A DNA stretch of 16,509 bases from NCBI GenBank assembly GCA_051653625.1, contig JBOFWM010000074.1:1-16509 (forward strand), given 5' to 3'. The stretch comes from SFDP01 sp051653625. GTDB lineage: Bacteria; Bacillota; Clostridia; Lachnospirales; Lachnospiraceae. Of the stretch, positions 16,087 to 16,509 are shown one piece after another. Both the position numbers and the translations under genes were made by a program. Within the stretch, counting starts at the first letter, position 1. The number at the start of each line of letters is the position of its first letter. The notes below the pieces were generated by a model. The model was not told where the DNA came from. It saw only the letters and a program-made list of their open reading frames with translations, and ran no database searches.

Positions 16087-16509
16087 CTAACATTCCATTG
16101 CCAGCATCTCCGCTGATGCATCTTCAAATCCCATATGAGTATAGGTGTTCAAGGTCACTCCAATTTCACTATGCCCCATAATATATTGTAGGGTTTTAGG
16201 ATTCATCCCTGCCCTTGCCATGTTGCCACAAAAGGTATGCCTGCATACATGAGGCGTTATCTTTGGCAACTGGACTTTATAAAGACTATTGTACTTCTCC
16301 AAGATATGTTTAAAATACTTTTCCCAATGAAGCGCCACCATCGGCATATGATTCTTATCCAAAAATAGAAAACCACATTTGCCATCAATCATTGGTTCCA
16401 CTTTTGGCTTCTTTCGCTTTGAAATAATATGTCTAAAACACTCGCTTACTTCTCGAGACATTGGAATATAACGAATACCTGATGAAGTCTTAGGTTCTTC
16501 CATGATATA
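16087..16509 (-). CDS. Tyrosine recombinase/integrase (Tn916-Int-like), C-terminal fragment cut by window edge
   Basis: The frame is open to the window edge. An internal Met lies at 16503, but two further codons (Y-I) precede it without a stop, so the gene continues outside. The visible part is the C-terminal catalytic domain. Counting from that Met, it shows KTSSGIRYIPM near the start, HVCRHTF with H85 and R88 (the HxxR motif), G110-H111, and the nucleophile Y121 in NTYTH. The first catalytic arginine and the N-terminal DNA-binding domains must lie beyond base 16509. Such enzymes integrate and excise conjugative transposons and phages, and this one most resembles the Tn916/ICE group. The tail past the tyrosine is intact, giving no sign of decay. 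It reads toward the glycan operon, separated by 188 bp. Confidence 0.92.
   Translation of the reverse strand, partial: YIMEEPKTSSGIRYIPMSREVSECFRHIISKRKKPKVEPMIDGKCGFLFLDKNHMPMVALHWEKYFKHILEKYNSLYKVQLPKITPHVCRHTFCGNMARAGMNPKTLQYIMGHSEIGVTLNTYTHMGFEDASAEMLAMEC

Overview
The window is AT-rich, and every convincing gene reads leftward on the minus strand. Codon use, strong AGGAGG-type ribosome binding sites, GTG and TTG starts, and protein similarity suggest a low-GC Clostridia, most likely Lachnospiraceae. The genus cannot be fixed from the sequence alone.

Layout, in the direction of transcription (right to left). (1) 16509-16087: the C-terminal catalytic part of a Tn916-type tyrosine recombinase, cut by the window edge. 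(2) 16086-15899: a 188-bp gap holding TTTACGACA repeats (two direct, one inverted), with two of them forming a recombination-core-like inverted repeat, plus a good sigma-A-type promoter whose -35 overlaps a small palindrome. (3) 15898 to beyond base 1: twelve genes joined by short gaps or overlaps (largest gap 46 bp), so probably one operon for making a surface glycan.

Operon order: low-molecular-weight tyrosine phosphatase; PglK-like ABC flippase; GtrA-family small membrane protein; acyltransferase-3 membrane protein; large polytopic protein A; WecE-type sugar aminotransferase; large polytopic protein B; GNAT acetyltransferase; GtrB/ArnC-like polyprenyl-phosphate glycosyltransferase; large polytopic protein C (DUF6020-like); Wzy/WaaL-type polymerase or ligase with an extracytoplasmic N-terminal domain; and a membrane-bound NDP-sugar 4,6-dehydratase running off the left edge.

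How they may work together (inference): the dehydratase, aminotransferase and acetyltransferase supply acylated amino-deoxysugars. The ABC protein flips a lipid-linked oligosaccharide, which the Wzy/WaaL-type enzyme polymerises or ligates. GtrB loads single sugars on polyprenyl phosphate, GtrA helps present them outside, and one or more of the three large membrane proteins, which look like GT-C enzymes, transfer them to the surface polymer. The membrane acyltransferase would add a further substitution. This resembles a Gram-positive combination of the C. jejuni pgl logic and the ArnB-ArnC-ArnT / GtrABC logic. The three large membrane proteins are the least described components. No initiating phosphoglycosyltransferase and no cytoplasmic chain-building glycosyltransferase lies in the window; they may lie beyond the left edge.
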